This document shows, piece after piece, positions 9,731 to 18,496 of a stretch of 64,000 nucleotides of DNA. Within the stretch, counting starts at the first letter, position 1, and the number at the start of each line of letters is the position of its first letter. Location: NCBI GenBank assembly GCA_050747525.1, contig JBOGOC010000043.1, positions 18,694-82,693 on the forward strand, written 5' to 3'. A model generated the notes under the pieces. That model saw only the letters and a list, made by a program, of their open reading frames with translations, made no database searches and was not told the DNA's origin. The stretch is from JBOGOC01 sp050747525 (GTDB taxonomy: Bacteria > Acidobacteriota > Polarisedimenticolia > JACPZX01 > DASXTC01). The position numbers were made by a program, and so were the translations under genes.

Positions 9731-11614
9731 GTGCTGAGTAGGTACTCCAGCTGCTTTGCCGCCATCATCCTGGCGGCCCTGTGTTTCGGGCCCGCCAGGC
9801 TGCCCACGCTGACCTCGTCCGAAACGGCTGAGCTCGCGTCCCGTTTCAGTTTCAAGCGATTTCCGCTTCCTGAAGTGCCAGGCAATCCGCCCAGCAAGCT
9901 CGTGCGCCAGGTGCATCCTGGTCTCGAGCACATCTCCGCCTGGATCTCCTCCCTCGGTGCCGCAGCGACACTGGCCGATCTCGATGCCGATGGTCTGCCC
10001 AACGATCTCGTCCATGTCGACCCGCGCTTCGATCGCGTGACCGTCGCTCCGGTTCCGGGCACAGCCGAGCGCTACGAGCCCTTTGTTCTGGACACCGCCT
10101 TCGGGTCCAACGATGACGATCCTTCAACCACCGCTCCCATGGGGACCGTAGCCGGCGACTTCAACGAGGACGGCCTGATGGATCTCATGGTCTATTTCTG
10201 GGGACGCACACCGGAACTCTACCTGCGAAGGTCCGATGGTTCCGCGGGCGAGCAACTCTCACCACGGGCGTTCGCTCCTCGCAAGCTCGTCGACTCGGGC
10301 GAGCGTTGGTATTCCAACAGCGCGGTACAGGCCGACTTCGACGGCGACGGCCACGTGGATCTGGTGATCGGAGGTTACTTTCAGGACGGCGCACGGATTC
10401 TCGACCGCAAAGGGGCCGATACCGTCGTGATGCATGAAGGCAAAGCCAGAGCGCTCAACGGTGGCCACGAGCACTTCCTTCTCTGGAAGGCGGGAACGAG
10501 CGGCCCGGATCCGACGGTGCGCTACCAGGGAGTCGACAACGTCCTGAGCGAAGAAGTCTCCCGTGGCTGGACGCTTGCCATGGGGGCGGCGGACCTGGAT
10601 GGCGACTTGCTGCCGGAGCTCTACCTGGCGAACGACTTCGGCCCCGATCGTCTGCTTCACAACCGCTCCACTCCCGGCAATCTCCGATTCGCCGTGCTCG
10701 AAGGCCGGCGCGATTTCACGACTCCCAAGTCGTGCGTGCTGGGACGCGATTCGTTCAAGGGGATGGGCGTCGATTTCGGCGATATGAACGGCGACGGCAT
10801 CCTCGATATCTACGTGAGCAACATCGCGACGAGATTCGGCCTGACCGAGAGCCACTTTCTCTGGATGAGCACCGGCGAGATCGACAGGATGAAGGAGGGA
10901 ATCGCGCCGTACGTTCACGCCAGCGAAAGGCTTGGCCTGGCTCGCAGCGGATTTGCCTGGGAAGCGCGGCTGGCCGATTTCGACAACGATGGCGTGCTCG
11001 AAGCGATGCAGGCCTGCGGGTTCATCAAGGGCAGGACCAATCGCTGGCCGGAACTCCAGGCGCTTGGCACGAGCAACGATCGGATCGTCCACAATCCACG
11101 TTTCTGGCCCACCTTCCGGCCCGGCGCGGACCTGAGCGGGCACGACTTGAACCCGTTCTTCGCGCGGGGAGGCGATGGCCGATACCATGACATCGGTCCC
11201 ATTCTTGGTCTGGTCGAGCCGATGGTCAGCAGAGGCATCGCCACGGCTGATGTTGACGCCGATGGCCGGCTGGACTTCGTCGTCGCGAATCAGTGGGGGC
11301 CTTCCTACTTCTTCAGAAACGAATCACCCGGTGCCGGCGCCTTTCTGGGCCTGAGGTTGAACCATCCGGGTGGCTCTCCGGCCATCGGTGCGGTGGCCAG
11401 GCTGAGTCTCCCCGATGGCCGCAGGCTCGTGGCGCAGGTGGACGGAGGGAGCGGACATTCCGGCCGTCGCAGTCCGGACATTCACCTGGGTCTGGGCGGG
11501 GTTGAGAAAGATACAGCGGTGCAAGTGGAAATCACGTGGCGGGACCGGCAAGGACAGAGGCATCAACGCAGGCTGCCGGCCGTTCCGTCCTGGCAGACCA
11601 TTGAGTTGCCATGA
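9731..11614 (+). CDS. Secreted FG-GAP/VCBS protein with C-terminal ASPIC/UnbV domain
   Basis: A 627-residue exported protein. The first 25 or so residues are hydrophobic (FAAIILAALCF). At least seven FG-GAP calcium-binding loops follow (for example DLDADGLPNDL, DFNEDGLMDL, DFDGDGHVDL, DMNGDGILDI, DVDADGRLDF), so an integrin-alpha-like propeller fills most of it. The last 100 residues (GLRLNHPGGSPAIGAVARL to WQTIELP) match the ASPIC/UnbV domain of UnbV and CRTAC1. The start is GTG at 9731; the nearest upstream ATG is in another frame and stops. The stop overlaps the following UnbU-like ATG as ATGA. The unbV-unbU pair is known from enediyne clusters, but no polyketide synthase lies here, so a general role is more likely. 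Confidence 0.87.
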   Translation: MLSRYSSCFAAIILAALCFGPARLPTLTSSETAELASRFSFKRFPLPEVPGNPPSKLVRQVHPGLEHISAWISSLGAAATLADLDADGLPNDLVHVDPRFDRVTVAPVPGTAERYEPFVLDTAFGSNDDDPSTTAPMGTVAGDFNEDGLMDLMVYFWGRTPELYLRRSDGSAGEQLSPRAFAPRKLVDSGERWYSNSAVQADFDGDGHVDLVIGGYFQDGARILDRKGADTVVMHEGKARALNGGHEHFLLWKAGTSGPDPTVRYQGVDNVLSEEVSRGWTLAMGAADLDGDLLPELYLANDFGPDRLLHNRSTPGNLRFAVLEGRRDFTTPKSCVLGRDSFKGMGVDFGDMNGDGILDIYVSNIATRFGLTESHFLWMSTGEIDRMKEGIAPYVHASERLGLARSGFAWEARLADFDNDGVLEAMQACGFIKGRTNRWPELQALGTSNDRIVHNPRFWPTFRPGADLSGHDLNPFFARGGDGRYHDIGPILGLVEPMVSRGIATADVDADGRLDFVVANQWGPSYFFRNESPGAGAFLGLRLNHPGGSPAIGAVARLSLPDGRRLVAQVDGGSGHSGRRSPDIHLGLGGVEKDTAVQVEITWRDRQGQRHQRRLPAVPSWQTIELP

Positions 11615-12558
11615 CAACCAAGGCCTTCAATACGACGGTCCTGTTTTATCCGAACAAGAACCCCAAGCTGCGTCTGTTTGCTCTCTGGTACTTCACCACG
11701 CTGATGATCGTGTGGAATCTGGTCGGGCACACAGCGTTGGGATTCGAGCAGTCGTGGGCCACGCCTCTCACGGCCATTGCGGCCTCCATCGCCGTGTCCA
11801 TGCTTCTGGACTGGGTCGATGCCCGTGCCAGAGGCCGGGACGTGCGCTTCACGGGAAGTCTGGCCAACTTCCTGAATTTTCTTCCGGCGTGCCTGATTCC
11901 CGGATTCGCCTGCAGCATGTTGCTCTATCCCAACGAACGGCTCTGGCCGATGATTTTCGCCGTGGTGCTTTCCATAGGCTCGAAACTCATTTTCCGTGCT
12001 CCTGTCGGCAACGGCCATACCCAGCACGTCTTCAACCCGTCCAATCTTGGCGTTGCCGTGACCCTGGCTCTGTTTCCCGAGGTTGGCTTCGCTCCGCCCT
12101 ATCATTTCACGGAGAACGTCACCGGGCTCTGGGATCTGGGCGTTCCGGTGATCGTTCTCGTGTCAGGCATCGTCATCCATGCCCTCTTCACCGGGCGCCT
12201 GCCGTTGGTGGCCGCATGGGTCTGTGGTTTCATCCTGCAGGCTGTGATTCGAGCCGCTCTCGGCGGTACGCCGTTCTTCGTTCCCCTGATGCCAATGACC
12301 AGCGCCGCGTTCATCATCTTCACCCTGTACATGATTCCCGATCCGGCCACGACGCCCCTCCACCCGGGGCGGCAAGCGTACTTCGGTCTTGCCGTGGCGG
12401 TGGTCTACGGCCTGCTGCAGGTCCTGCATCTCGTCTTCGGACTGTTCTTCGCCTTGCTGATTGTGTGCGCCGTCCGCGGCGCGTCGCTGCATGCGTCCGC
12501 TTTGTGGCGCAGGTCCCGGAGCCGGACGGCCCTCGATGAGCCCGCGACTGTAGTGTGA
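11611..12558 (+). CDS. UnbU-like integral membrane protein (RnfD/NqrB-related)
   Basis: A 315-residue membrane protein with about eight to ten hydrophobic segments. The central sequence HVFNPSNLGVAVTLALFPEVG and a later PDPATTPLHP are typical of UnbU and related RnfD/NqrB-type proteins. In the true NQR and RNF subunits, FMN is attached to a Thr in an SGAT-type motif. I do not see that motif, so flavin binding is unproven. It starts within the stop of the UnbV-like gene (ATGA), so the two are coupled and probably interact, with UnbU in the membrane and UnbV outside. Function is unassigned; electron transfer or export linked to the secreted propeller is a hypothesis. Confidence 0.8.
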   Translation: MTTKAFNTTVLFYPNKNPKLRLFALWYFTTLMIVWNLVGHTALGFEQSWATPLTAIAASIAVSMLLDWVDARARGRDVRFTGSLANFLNFLPACLIPGFACSMLLYPNERLWPMIFAVVLSIGSKLIFRAPVGNGHTQHVFNPSNLGVAVTLALFPEVGFAPPYHFTENVTGLWDLGVPVIVLVSGIVIHALFTGRLPLVAAWVCGFILQAVIRAALGGTPFFVPLMPMTSAAFIIFTLYMIPDPATTPLHPGRQAYFGLAVAVVYGLLQVLHLVFGLFFALLIVCAVRGASLHASALWRRSRSRTALDEPATVV

Positions 12559-12650
12559 TTCCGGGTACAGAAGAGGGGCGGCCGGCGGGTTCATCCTGAA
12601 GGACATCAATCCATTCATAGCGCCCCGGGGGGTGCAGAGAGGGACCCTTC

Positions 12651-13592
12651 ATGAACCGACAGTCTGCTTCGATTCCGGCGGCGATCGCGATCACCGTGTT
12701 CCTCACGGCGGTGTTCGGCGCGTCTCCGGCCTCCGCGGCCCGCGACCGGGTGGCGCCCACCGCGCCGACCAACCTCAGCGTGACGGCTACGACGCCCTTC
12801 AGCGTCTCGCTGGCCTGGAACCCCTCGAGCGACAACTCGGGGAAGCTCTCGTACGTGGTGCATGCCAGCAACGGGCAGAACGCCCTGCTGAGCCAGGCCA
12901 CGACCTCCTTCACCTTCACCGACGGCCTGCAGTCGCGCATGTCGTATTCGTTCTACGTGTATGCCGTGGACGCGGCGGGCAACCGGTCGAAGAACAGCAA
13001 CACGGTGAGCGCCCTGCTGCCCGCGGACACCACACCGCCCACGACGCCCGTGCTCGCGGTGACCGATGTCGGGGCGACGCACGTCAGCCTCCTGTGGTCG
13101 GCGCAGGAGGACGGGCCGTGGATCTTCTACCAGGTCTACCTGAACGGCGCGCCGCACCTCTACACCGGCTCGGCGACCTCGGCCACGATCGCGGGGCTCG
13201 ACCCGGTGATCACCTACACGTTCACCGTGGTGGCTCGGGACAACGGGATCAACTACTCGCCGCCGAGCAACGAGGTGACCGTGACCACCGAGGCCGCCGA
13301 TCCGAGCGACACGACGCCTCCGACCACCCCGGGCGGCCTGTCTGCCAGCGATCTGAACTCCGGCGACGGCGAGATCGCGTTGCGCTGGACCCAGTCGACC
13401 GACGATCAGACCCCGCAGGCGTTCATCGAGTACGAGGTGTTCCTCAATGGTGTGCTGGACCACACCGTCGTGGGGCAGGGGCGCGCGGCGGTCTACGGCA
13501 CGTTCGGCGTGCTCAACATCATAGAGGTCATCGCGATCGACGCGGCAGGGAATCGATCCACGCCGGCGTCGCGGACGATCGAGCTGCGCTGA
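12651..13592 (+). CDS. Secreted fibronectin type III protein (three FN3 domains)
   Basis: A 313-residue protein with a clear signal peptide (MNRQSASIPAAIAITVFL to ASPASA, about 30 residues). Three FN3 domains follow at about 35-118, 125-218 and 225-313. Each begins with a Pro-rich APTAPTNLSV or PPTTPxL lead and carries the conserved Trp (SLAWNPSS, SLLWSAQED, ALRWTQST). There is no catalytic domain. Such all-FN3 proteins usually bind polysaccharide or act as surface spacers. It stands alone, with a hairpin after it separating it from a convergent gene. Confidence 0.85.
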   Translation: MNRQSASIPAAIAITVFLTAVFGASPASAARDRVAPTAPTNLSVTATTPFSVSLAWNPSSDNSGKLSYVVHASNGQNALLSQATTSFTFTDGLQSRMSYSFYVYAVDAAGNRSKNSNTVSALLPADTTPPTTPVLAVTDVGATHVSLLWSAQEDGPWIFYQVYLNGAPHLYTGSATSATIAGLDPVITYTFTVVARDNGINYSPPSNEVTVTTEAADPSDTTPPTTPGGLSASDLNSGDGEIALRWTQSTDDQTPQAFIEYEVFLNGVLDHTVVGQGRAAVYGTFGVLNIIEVIAIDAAGNRSTPASRTIELR

Positions 13593-13626
13593 GGGCGGCT
13601 TAGGCACCGGAGACGGCAGAGGAGGT

Positions 13627-13655
13627 CCTGGTGCGGGCTTGCAACCCGCATCAGG
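13627..13655. terminator. Hairpin between convergent genes, possible two-way terminator
   Basis: CCTGGTGCGGG (13627-13637) pairs fully with CCCGCATCAGG (13645-13655) around CTTGCAA, giving 11 pairs including one G-T. It lies 35 nt after the FN3 gene stop and 18 nt before the stop of the convergent ThuA-like gene. It has no T run on either strand, so termination is inferred from position and strength. Confidence 0.5.
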
Positions 13656-13672
13656 CTTCCTGCCCGTCGATA

Positions 13673-14833
13673 TCAGTTGTTTCTCACTACCTGATAGAAG
13701 TGCAACGTGCCGCCAGGAGCCGGATCGACCCATCCGTGGTCGGCCGTCTGTCCAATCTCGCTTCCCGGCTCGGTGATCGAGGACGGGTCGGTGGAGCGGA
13801 ACACCGAGAAGCTCCCATCGCAGCCGGACCACGACAGCGTGACGTCGTCGATCCCGGGCCCGGCCTCGACCTCGAGCACCAGTGCGTCCGGGGGGAGCGA
13901 TCCGGAGGCGAACACGATGGCGTTGGCAAGGATCTGAAAATTGTTCCCGTCGACGTCGTCGAGCGCGTTGGGCTGATACTCCCCAGGCTGGTACCCTACG
14001 ACGCGGCCTGACCATTGCGGCCGCCGGTGGACGAAGCCCAGCAGGTGAGTCGTCCCGTTGCTGTTGTAGTTGCTGCCGAAGAGCGTCTCGACATTTCCCG
14101 CGGCTGACACGTTGAACTCGAAGAACGGGTACCTCTCATCGGGGGTATTGTTGAAGGCTGGGTATGTGCCCGGCGCGACTCCGCGTGCGGCGTCCGCGTA
14201 GGCCACGCTCGACGAGTACTCGACGGCATGGCACGCTATGAAGTGCGTCGGCAATGTGGCGATCACGTTCTGGCCGTTCACGGTGTCCCAGGGCACCGGG
14301 CCGTTCGCCGTCGCTCCGATGAGGTCGAGCATTCCCTCCTTCCCGGGGGCGTAGTAGGAGCCGTGGTGGAAGGAGATCACCCCGCCGCCATTGACCAGAA
14401 AGCTCTCCACCGCCGTCGTGAACGCCTGCTGCCTTCCTGCGGCGTCGTTTCCGTTGTTCGGGATCCGGTGCGCGAAGTAGATCAGGACGTCGTATCGCAG
14501 CGGGTCCGTGGGAGGAACCGACAGACGGGCCGTGGCCTGCTCGATGTCATTGGTGTCGATCTCGAGCACGCCATCGGGGGAAGGATCGAGGTTCAGCCCG
14601 GACCCCGTGCCGAGAAGCGCGGCCGACAGATCGCCCGGCTGCGTGAGTTGGTCCGCAGGAAGGCCGTGCGGATTCACCTCGTCGCTCACAATCAGGATGC
14701 GGAGCGTACGATGAGCAGGAAGTTCCGCCGCCAGCACTGCGGCGGCAGCCGTCAGAATGAGACATAGGCCCACGACGAACTGATGGAATCTCGTCTGCAC
14801 GTCAGTTGCCTCCGCCCAGCCGAACCTCGCCAT
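13673..14833 (-). CDS. Secreted ThuA-like (class I amidotransferase fold) protein with C-terminal FN3-like module
   Basis: A 386-residue protein. Residues about 8-35 (FHQFVVGLCLILTAAAAVLA) form a signal peptide or anchor. The ThuA-like domain runs to about 290, with LRILIVSDEVNPHG at its start, YDVLIYFAH, then GGGVISFHHGSYY, and the family's HFIACHAVEY and FEF stretches. ThuA-like domains share the glutamine amidotransferase fold but usually lack the catalytic triad; several bind or process sugars. The last 90 residues (VTLSWSGCDGSFSVFRSTD to FYQVVRNN) form the FN3-like module seen in other secreted proteins of this window. ATG 14833 and its upstream DNA lie in a 98-bp repeat shared with the sigma factor gene at 33691. 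The native start may instead be a GTG ten codons further in (VQTRFHQF). Confidence 0.75.
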   Translation of the reverse strand: MARFGWAEATDVQTRFHQFVVGLCLILTAAAAVLAAELPAHRTLRILIVSDEVNPHGLPADQLTQPGDLSAALLGTGSGLNLDPSPDGVLEIDTNDIEQATARLSVPPTDPLRYDVLIYFAHRIPNNGNDAAGRQQAFTTAVESFLVNGGGVISFHHGSYYAPGKEGMLDLIGATANGPVPWDTVNGQNVIATLPTHFIACHAVEYSSSVAYADAARGVAPGTYPAFNNTPDERYPFFEFNVSAAGNVETLFGSNYNSNGTTHLLGFVHRRPQWSGRVVGYQPGEYQPNALDDVDGNNFQILANAIVFASGSLPPDALVLEVEAGPGIDDVTLSWSGCDGSFSVFRSTDPSSITEPGSEIGQTADHGWVDPAPGGTLHFYQVVRNN

Positions 14834-14919
14834 TGCCAACGCCTCGAATCAGAGACCGTGGACAGGTGTCGGGCCCCATGATATCGGAGCATGTCATCGC
14901 TCACATCGAAGAGTGATGG
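14822..14919. repeat. 98-bp dispersed repeat, copy A
   Basis: This segment matches 33680-33779 at every base except one C/T difference and a two-base CC insertion in the other copy. It covers the first codons (MARF) of the ThuA-like gene, its whole leader, and the last codons of the CPBP protease gene. It contains the palindrome GACACCTGTC on the minus strand. Confidence 0.95.
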
Positions 14920-15884
14920 ACGGGCCGGCCGGGCAAGGCGACCTCGCCACGGACGATTCTGTCCCGACGTAGCGCCATGCGCCAGAGTGCGGCGCAGATC
15001 GCCGTGCAGACGGCGAGATTGATGAGCGAATCCTCCGGCCCGAAGGCTCCCCCGGTCCAGAGGACGGGGCCGTGGGGAACCGTGGCCAGCGGCGCCTGGG
15101 CGGCCCAGTCTTCCCCCGAAAGCGGCACGCCGATAAGAAATATCGTCGCGTTCCAACAGGCATGATGAGCCGCGGTCACCCAGATGTTGCGTGACAGGAT
15201 GAACACGCCGGCCCACATGAGACCGGCGAGCGTGACCGACAGCAGGGTGACCCAACGGAATCCGTTGTTCGCCAGGTGGGCAACGGAAAAGATCGTGGCG
15301 CTCACGACCAGCGCCGCCCTGGTGCCGATCGTCTCCTCGAAGATCCGGAACAGGATGCCCCTGAAAGTCAGCTCCTCGATCACCGCCGCGATCCAGATCA
15401 GGCCGAGGACTCCGGGAGCCTGGCCGAAACCTCGAAAAGCGACGAACTGGTAGTGGCCGGTCGCGTACAGCGCGAGAATGGTCACCCCGATCGACAGGGC
15501 GCCGGCCGCGGCGGCGATCAGCGTCCACCGCCAGCGGAGCGCCAGCTCGTGCGCTTTTCGTCTTTCGTAGTAGCGGACGAACGCCCAGTAGGAAAGGGGG
15601 GCGGCCGCGAGAATGGCGACTCTCCGCACGATCGACGAAGACTGCTCGCCGAGCGACAGCATGGACGCGATGAGGGGATGGAGGAGCAGCCGGTACGCGG
15701 CGATCACCCCAATCAGGAATGCCGCGGCGACGCAGAGCCTGAGGAATCCTCTGAGGAGGATGCGCGAGTTCGGCATCCTCAGGAAGATCCGAAGACCTGA
15801 GCCGGCAGCCTCATGACTCCGTGATACGGCGCCGGCCCGTCCAGGTTTCCCCGGTGCGCGCCCGGTGTCGGTCGCAGCCCGCAT
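14901..15884 (-). CDS. CPBP-family intramembrane metalloprotease
   Basis: A 327-residue integral membrane protein with about eight helices. It carries the CPBP (Abi) signature: E170-E171-L-T-F-R175 in motif 1, His203 in SVAHLAN in motif 2, and HHACWN (240-245) in motif 3. These residues form the metal site of type II CAAX-prenyl-type proteases. Bacterial members process membrane peptides or bacteriocins, but the substrate is unknown here. ATG 15884 overlaps the CreD-like stop as TGATG and has GAGG four bases upstream. The alternative ATG at 15776 has no properly spaced site. The two genes form an operon. Confidence 0.85.
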   Translation of the reverse strand: MRAATDTGRAPGKPGRAGAVSRSHEAAGSGLRIFLRMPNSRILLRGFLRLCVAAAFLIGVIAAYRLLLHPLIASMLSLGEQSSSIVRRVAILAAAPLSYWAFVRYYERRKAHELALRWRWTLIAAAAGALSIGVTILALYATGHYQFVAFRGFGQAPGVLGLIWIAAVIEELTFRGILFRIFEETIGTRAALVVSATIFSVAHLANNGFRWVTLLSVTLAGLMWAGVFILSRNIWVTAAHHACWNATIFLIGVPLSGEDWAAQAPLATVPHGPVLWTGGAFGPEDSLINLAVCTAICAALWRMALRRDRIVRGEVALPGRPVHHSSM

Positions 15885-17227
15885 CAGGCCTCATGCCTGT
15901 CGATACGCAGCTTGGCGGTGCCGCCGCCGAACACGCTCACCCAGTCGACGCGCGCGGTCAACTGCATCAGGACGAATAGGGTCAACACCGCACCCACGGT
16001 GATGGTGAGGCCCGTGTACCCTTCGAAGAAGAAGGAATAGCTGAAGAGAACCAGGTAGACGAACTGGGCGAGTCCGGCCTGGAGGAGGGCGAGGCGCATC
16101 CCGGAGACGAGCCTCAGGTAGCTGATCACCAAGGCCACGCTGATCACGGCCGCGAGGGCGAACGAGGCATGGATATCCAGGTGATCGGCGAGGTAGGCCA
16201 GCATCAGGTGGAATGAAAAGAAGGCTGCGGCCAGGAAGAAGTAGTTCATCGGATGGAGGTTCTGGTTCTTCAGGATGCCCAGGATGACCATCACGGTCAG
16301 GAAGAAAAGGAGCGGCACGGGGGCGAAGTAGGTGATGCGCGCCACGAGCGGGCCCGGGTTGATGGGGTGGGGCGGGTCCATCCCGATCCGGCTGCCGGTC
16401 ACGAGGCTCGAGAACTCCCATGCCAGCGCCCAGCCGTCGCCTTGCCGCTCCTTCCTCGTCGGCGACACGGAGCCAGGTGGAAAGTCGATCCCCTCGAAGT
16501 CCGTGGCCATCTCGAGGAGGAAGTCCTGGACCTGCGCGATGCCGGATTGAGCGAATGCGTAGCTCCAGTCCTGGAGCCCGCGCGAACGGTACGAGATCTC
16601 GATGGTCGCCTCCCCGCCCGCGGCCACGGGCACGGTCCCGACCAGGCCCTTTGACATGTCGCCCGTGAACGGCACGTCGCGGCCGTCCAGCCGGAAGGCG
16701 AAGGCGTCGTAGATGGCCTGCTGGGAGGGGAAGACGAAGTCTACTTGAAGGTTTCGAGCCATCTCGTCGGGGTTCTTCACCGTGTAGCGCGCGGCGAAGT
16801 CGACGGCATATGTGTCGTACCAGAGCAGCCCCTTGCGGCGGGCGTCCAGGTCCAGCCCCACCTTGACCCGGCTGGACGCCAATGGCACGGGGTGCCAGTC
16901 GGTGACCGTCTTTCTCACCTCGCGCCGGACCGTCTGACCCTGCGCGTCCTTCTCTTCGACCTGCTCCGTCGTCTCACGAGGCCGGCCGATGCTGGCCGCC
17001 GGCGCCGCCTGGGCGTGCTGCCCGCCCCAGAGCCTGGCCACCTCCATGGCCAGCCGCTGGTCCGACTCACCTGTGCGGAGGACGACCGACGATCCGAGCA
17101 CCGCCCAGGCCAGGGCGGTGCAGAGGAATACAGCTCCGATGGCCAGCAGACGTTTACCGTTCAAGGCAGCCCTCCTGCGATGGGGAGTGGACCGGCCGGC
17201 AGGGGCCGGTCGTGATGCGATGATCAT
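15884..17227 (-). CDS. CreD-like inner membrane protein
   Basis: A 447-residue protein with one helix near 28-48, a periplasmic region of about 250 residues and about six helices at the C-terminus. The end of the membrane part (FSYSFFFEGYTGL, then VLTLFVLMQLTARVDW) resembles the C-terminus of CreD/CreD-like proteins. The periplasmic region carries the family-type KVGLDLDARRKGLLWYDTY. CreD is an envelope-stress protein in enterobacteria and its biochemical role is unclear. ATG 17227 has a purine-rich GGAAAGG upstream; the frame is open to 17332. It overlaps the downstream CPBP gene by one base. Confidence 0.75.
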   Translation of the reverse strand: MIIASRPAPAGRSTPHRRRAALNGKRLLAIGAVFLCTALAWAVLGSSVVLRTGESDQRLAMEVARLWGGQHAQAAPAASIGRPRETTEQVEEKDAQGQTVRREVRKTVTDWHPVPLASSRVKVGLDLDARRKGLLWYDTYAVDFAARYTVKNPDEMARNLQVDFVFPSQQAIYDAFAFRLDGRDVPFTGDMSKGLVGTVPVAAGGEATIEISYRSRGLQDWSYAFAQSGIAQVQDFLLEMATDFEGIDFPPGSVSPTRKERQGDGWALAWEFSSLVTGSRIGMDPPHPINPGPLVARITYFAPVPLLFFLTVMVILGILKNQNLHPMNYFFLAAAFFSFHLMLAYLADHLDIHASFALAAVISVALVISYLRLVSGMRLALLQAGLAQFVYLVLFSYSFFFEGYTGLTITVGAVLTLFVLMQLTARVDWVSVFGGGTAKLRIDRHEA

Positions 17228-17359
17228 GGGCCTTTCCCGCGAAGCTGCCGTGAGTACGGGGTGAGGAGTTGGTGAGCAGATGGTGAGGAGGCCCGTACGA
17301 GGCTGACGGTCGCGGCGGCCCGCGACCGTCACCTCGTCAGGCGCAGTGCTTCTTCTGAT

Positions 17360-18379
17360 TCATGGAGCGACGCGGACCCTCAGCTCGCCCCAGTTGGCGA
17401 ACAGGTTGAGGCCGGCTGTGTTGGTCAGCTGAGCCTGGTCCGTGCCGTCCGGGTTCATCACAAAGAGCTGGAATCGCCCTGCCACCAGCCTGTGGAACAC
17501 GATCTGCTGACCATCGGGCGACCACGTCGACGTCGCGTCCAGCACGGTGTTGTCTGTCAGCTGGACCTGCCCGGAGCCGTCCGCATTCATGACGCAGATC
17601 TCGAAATCCGGTCCGCCCCTCCTGCACATGAACACGATCCGACTGCCGTCCGGGGACCAGGAGACGGCGCGCTCCTCTTCCAGGTTGAAGGTCAGGCGTT
17701 CGGGCGCTCCCGCACCGTCCGCGTTCATCACGTAGATCTCGGCGTGGACGGAGTTGATCGGATCATCGGTGACAGGATGACTCGTGAAGAGAATCTCCAG
17801 CCCGTGGGGCGACCAGTCGGCGTCGTCCTCGATGGAATCGGGGCTGTTCGTGAGGTTCCTCGGTTCCTCCAGACCGAGCAGACCGTCATCCACGTTCAGG
17901 ACGAAGATGTCGCTGTCCGACGTCGCGGCGCCCGGATCGGGTTTGATCGGCAGTCCCGTCCCCGATGCCGAGGCGTGATACGCGACGTCCTTGCTGTCCG
18001 GAGACCATGTGGCGGAGCTGCCCCGGACCAGATGTGTCTGCTCGGTGCCGTCCGTGTTCATCACGAAGAGGTCCCCGGTGTTGGCCGGCTCCCCGGGCGC
18101 CCGAAGCCGGTTGCTGCCGAAGACGATCTTCTTGCCGTCGGGCGACAGGGACGGAAAGCCATCTCCGTCGGTGTTCTCCGTCAGGCGCCGCGGATCCGTG
18201 CCGTCCACCGTCATCAGGTAGACCTCTGCGGCCACGAGGGGGTCGCTCGTGGGAGCGTGGCGCGTGCTGATGAACACGATCGCAGATTGGAGCTCGAACT
18301 GGCTCCTCGACAGCCCGGCGGGCAACACCGCCAGGCAGGCGAGAAGCACCGATCCACATGCAAGGACGCGAACGAACAT
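17360..18379 (-). CDS. Secreted PD40/TolB-like beta-propeller protein
   Basis: A 339-residue exported protein. After a signal peptide (about 1-25, FVRVLACGSVLLACLAVLPAG) come about six TolB/PD40 blades. Each has an FVMN or YVMNADG strand and a WSPDGxxIVF turn. There is no catalytic domain. Such propellers bind proteins or peptidoglycan-linked partners in the periplasm. GGAGG lies seven bases before ATG 18379. An ECF-promoter-like element is found at 18452-18476, about 70 nt upstream. Confidence 0.85.
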   Translation of the reverse strand: MFVRVLACGSVLLACLAVLPAGLSRSQFELQSAIVFISTRHAPTSDPLVAAEVYLMTVDGTDPRRLTENTDGDGFPSLSPDGKKIVFGSNRLRAPGEPANTGDLFVMNTDGTEQTHLVRGSSATWSPDSKDVAYHASASGTGLPIKPDPGAATSDSDIFVLNVDDGLLGLEEPRNLTNSPDSIEDDADWSPHGLEILFTSHPVTDDPINSVHAEIYVMNADGAGAPERLTFNLEEERAVSWSPDGSRIVFMCRRGGPDFEICVMNADGSGQVQLTDNTVLDATSTWSPDGQQIVFHRLVAGRFQLFVMNPDGTDQAQLTNTAGLNLFANWGELRVRVAP

Positions 18380-18451
18380 GGGAGTACCTCCATTTCACCG
18401 GCCAGCCCGCCCGCGAGAGAGCAGGTCATTGGCGGATGCGCAGGATTGAAG

Positions 18452-18476
18452 GACGGATCAAGAAAAAAAAGTGACG
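18452..18476 (-). promoter_or_regulatory. ECF-promoter-like element CGTCACT-N14-CGTC, copy 1
   Basis: Read on the minus strand, CGTCACT is followed 14 bases later by GATC-adjacent CGTC, ending 73 nt before ATG 18379. The same layout recurs at 22493-22517 and 28410-28434. ECF41-type sigma factors recognise TGTCACA-N16-CGTC, so a related ECF promoter is plausible. Confidence 0.5.
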
Positions 18477-18496
18477 GCTGGAGTGACACCTTCTCC

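Noticed and set aside
9731..12558. An enediyne biosynthesis cluster, suggested by unbV and unbU
   Set aside because: No enediyne polyketide synthase, thioesterase or tailoring gene lies in the window; UnbV/UnbU homologues occur widely elsewhere.
14822..14919. The 98-bp repeat as a tRNA-derived element or attachment site
   Set aside because: A TTCGA-like piece is present, but no cloverleaf forms and no integrase or second attachment site is found.
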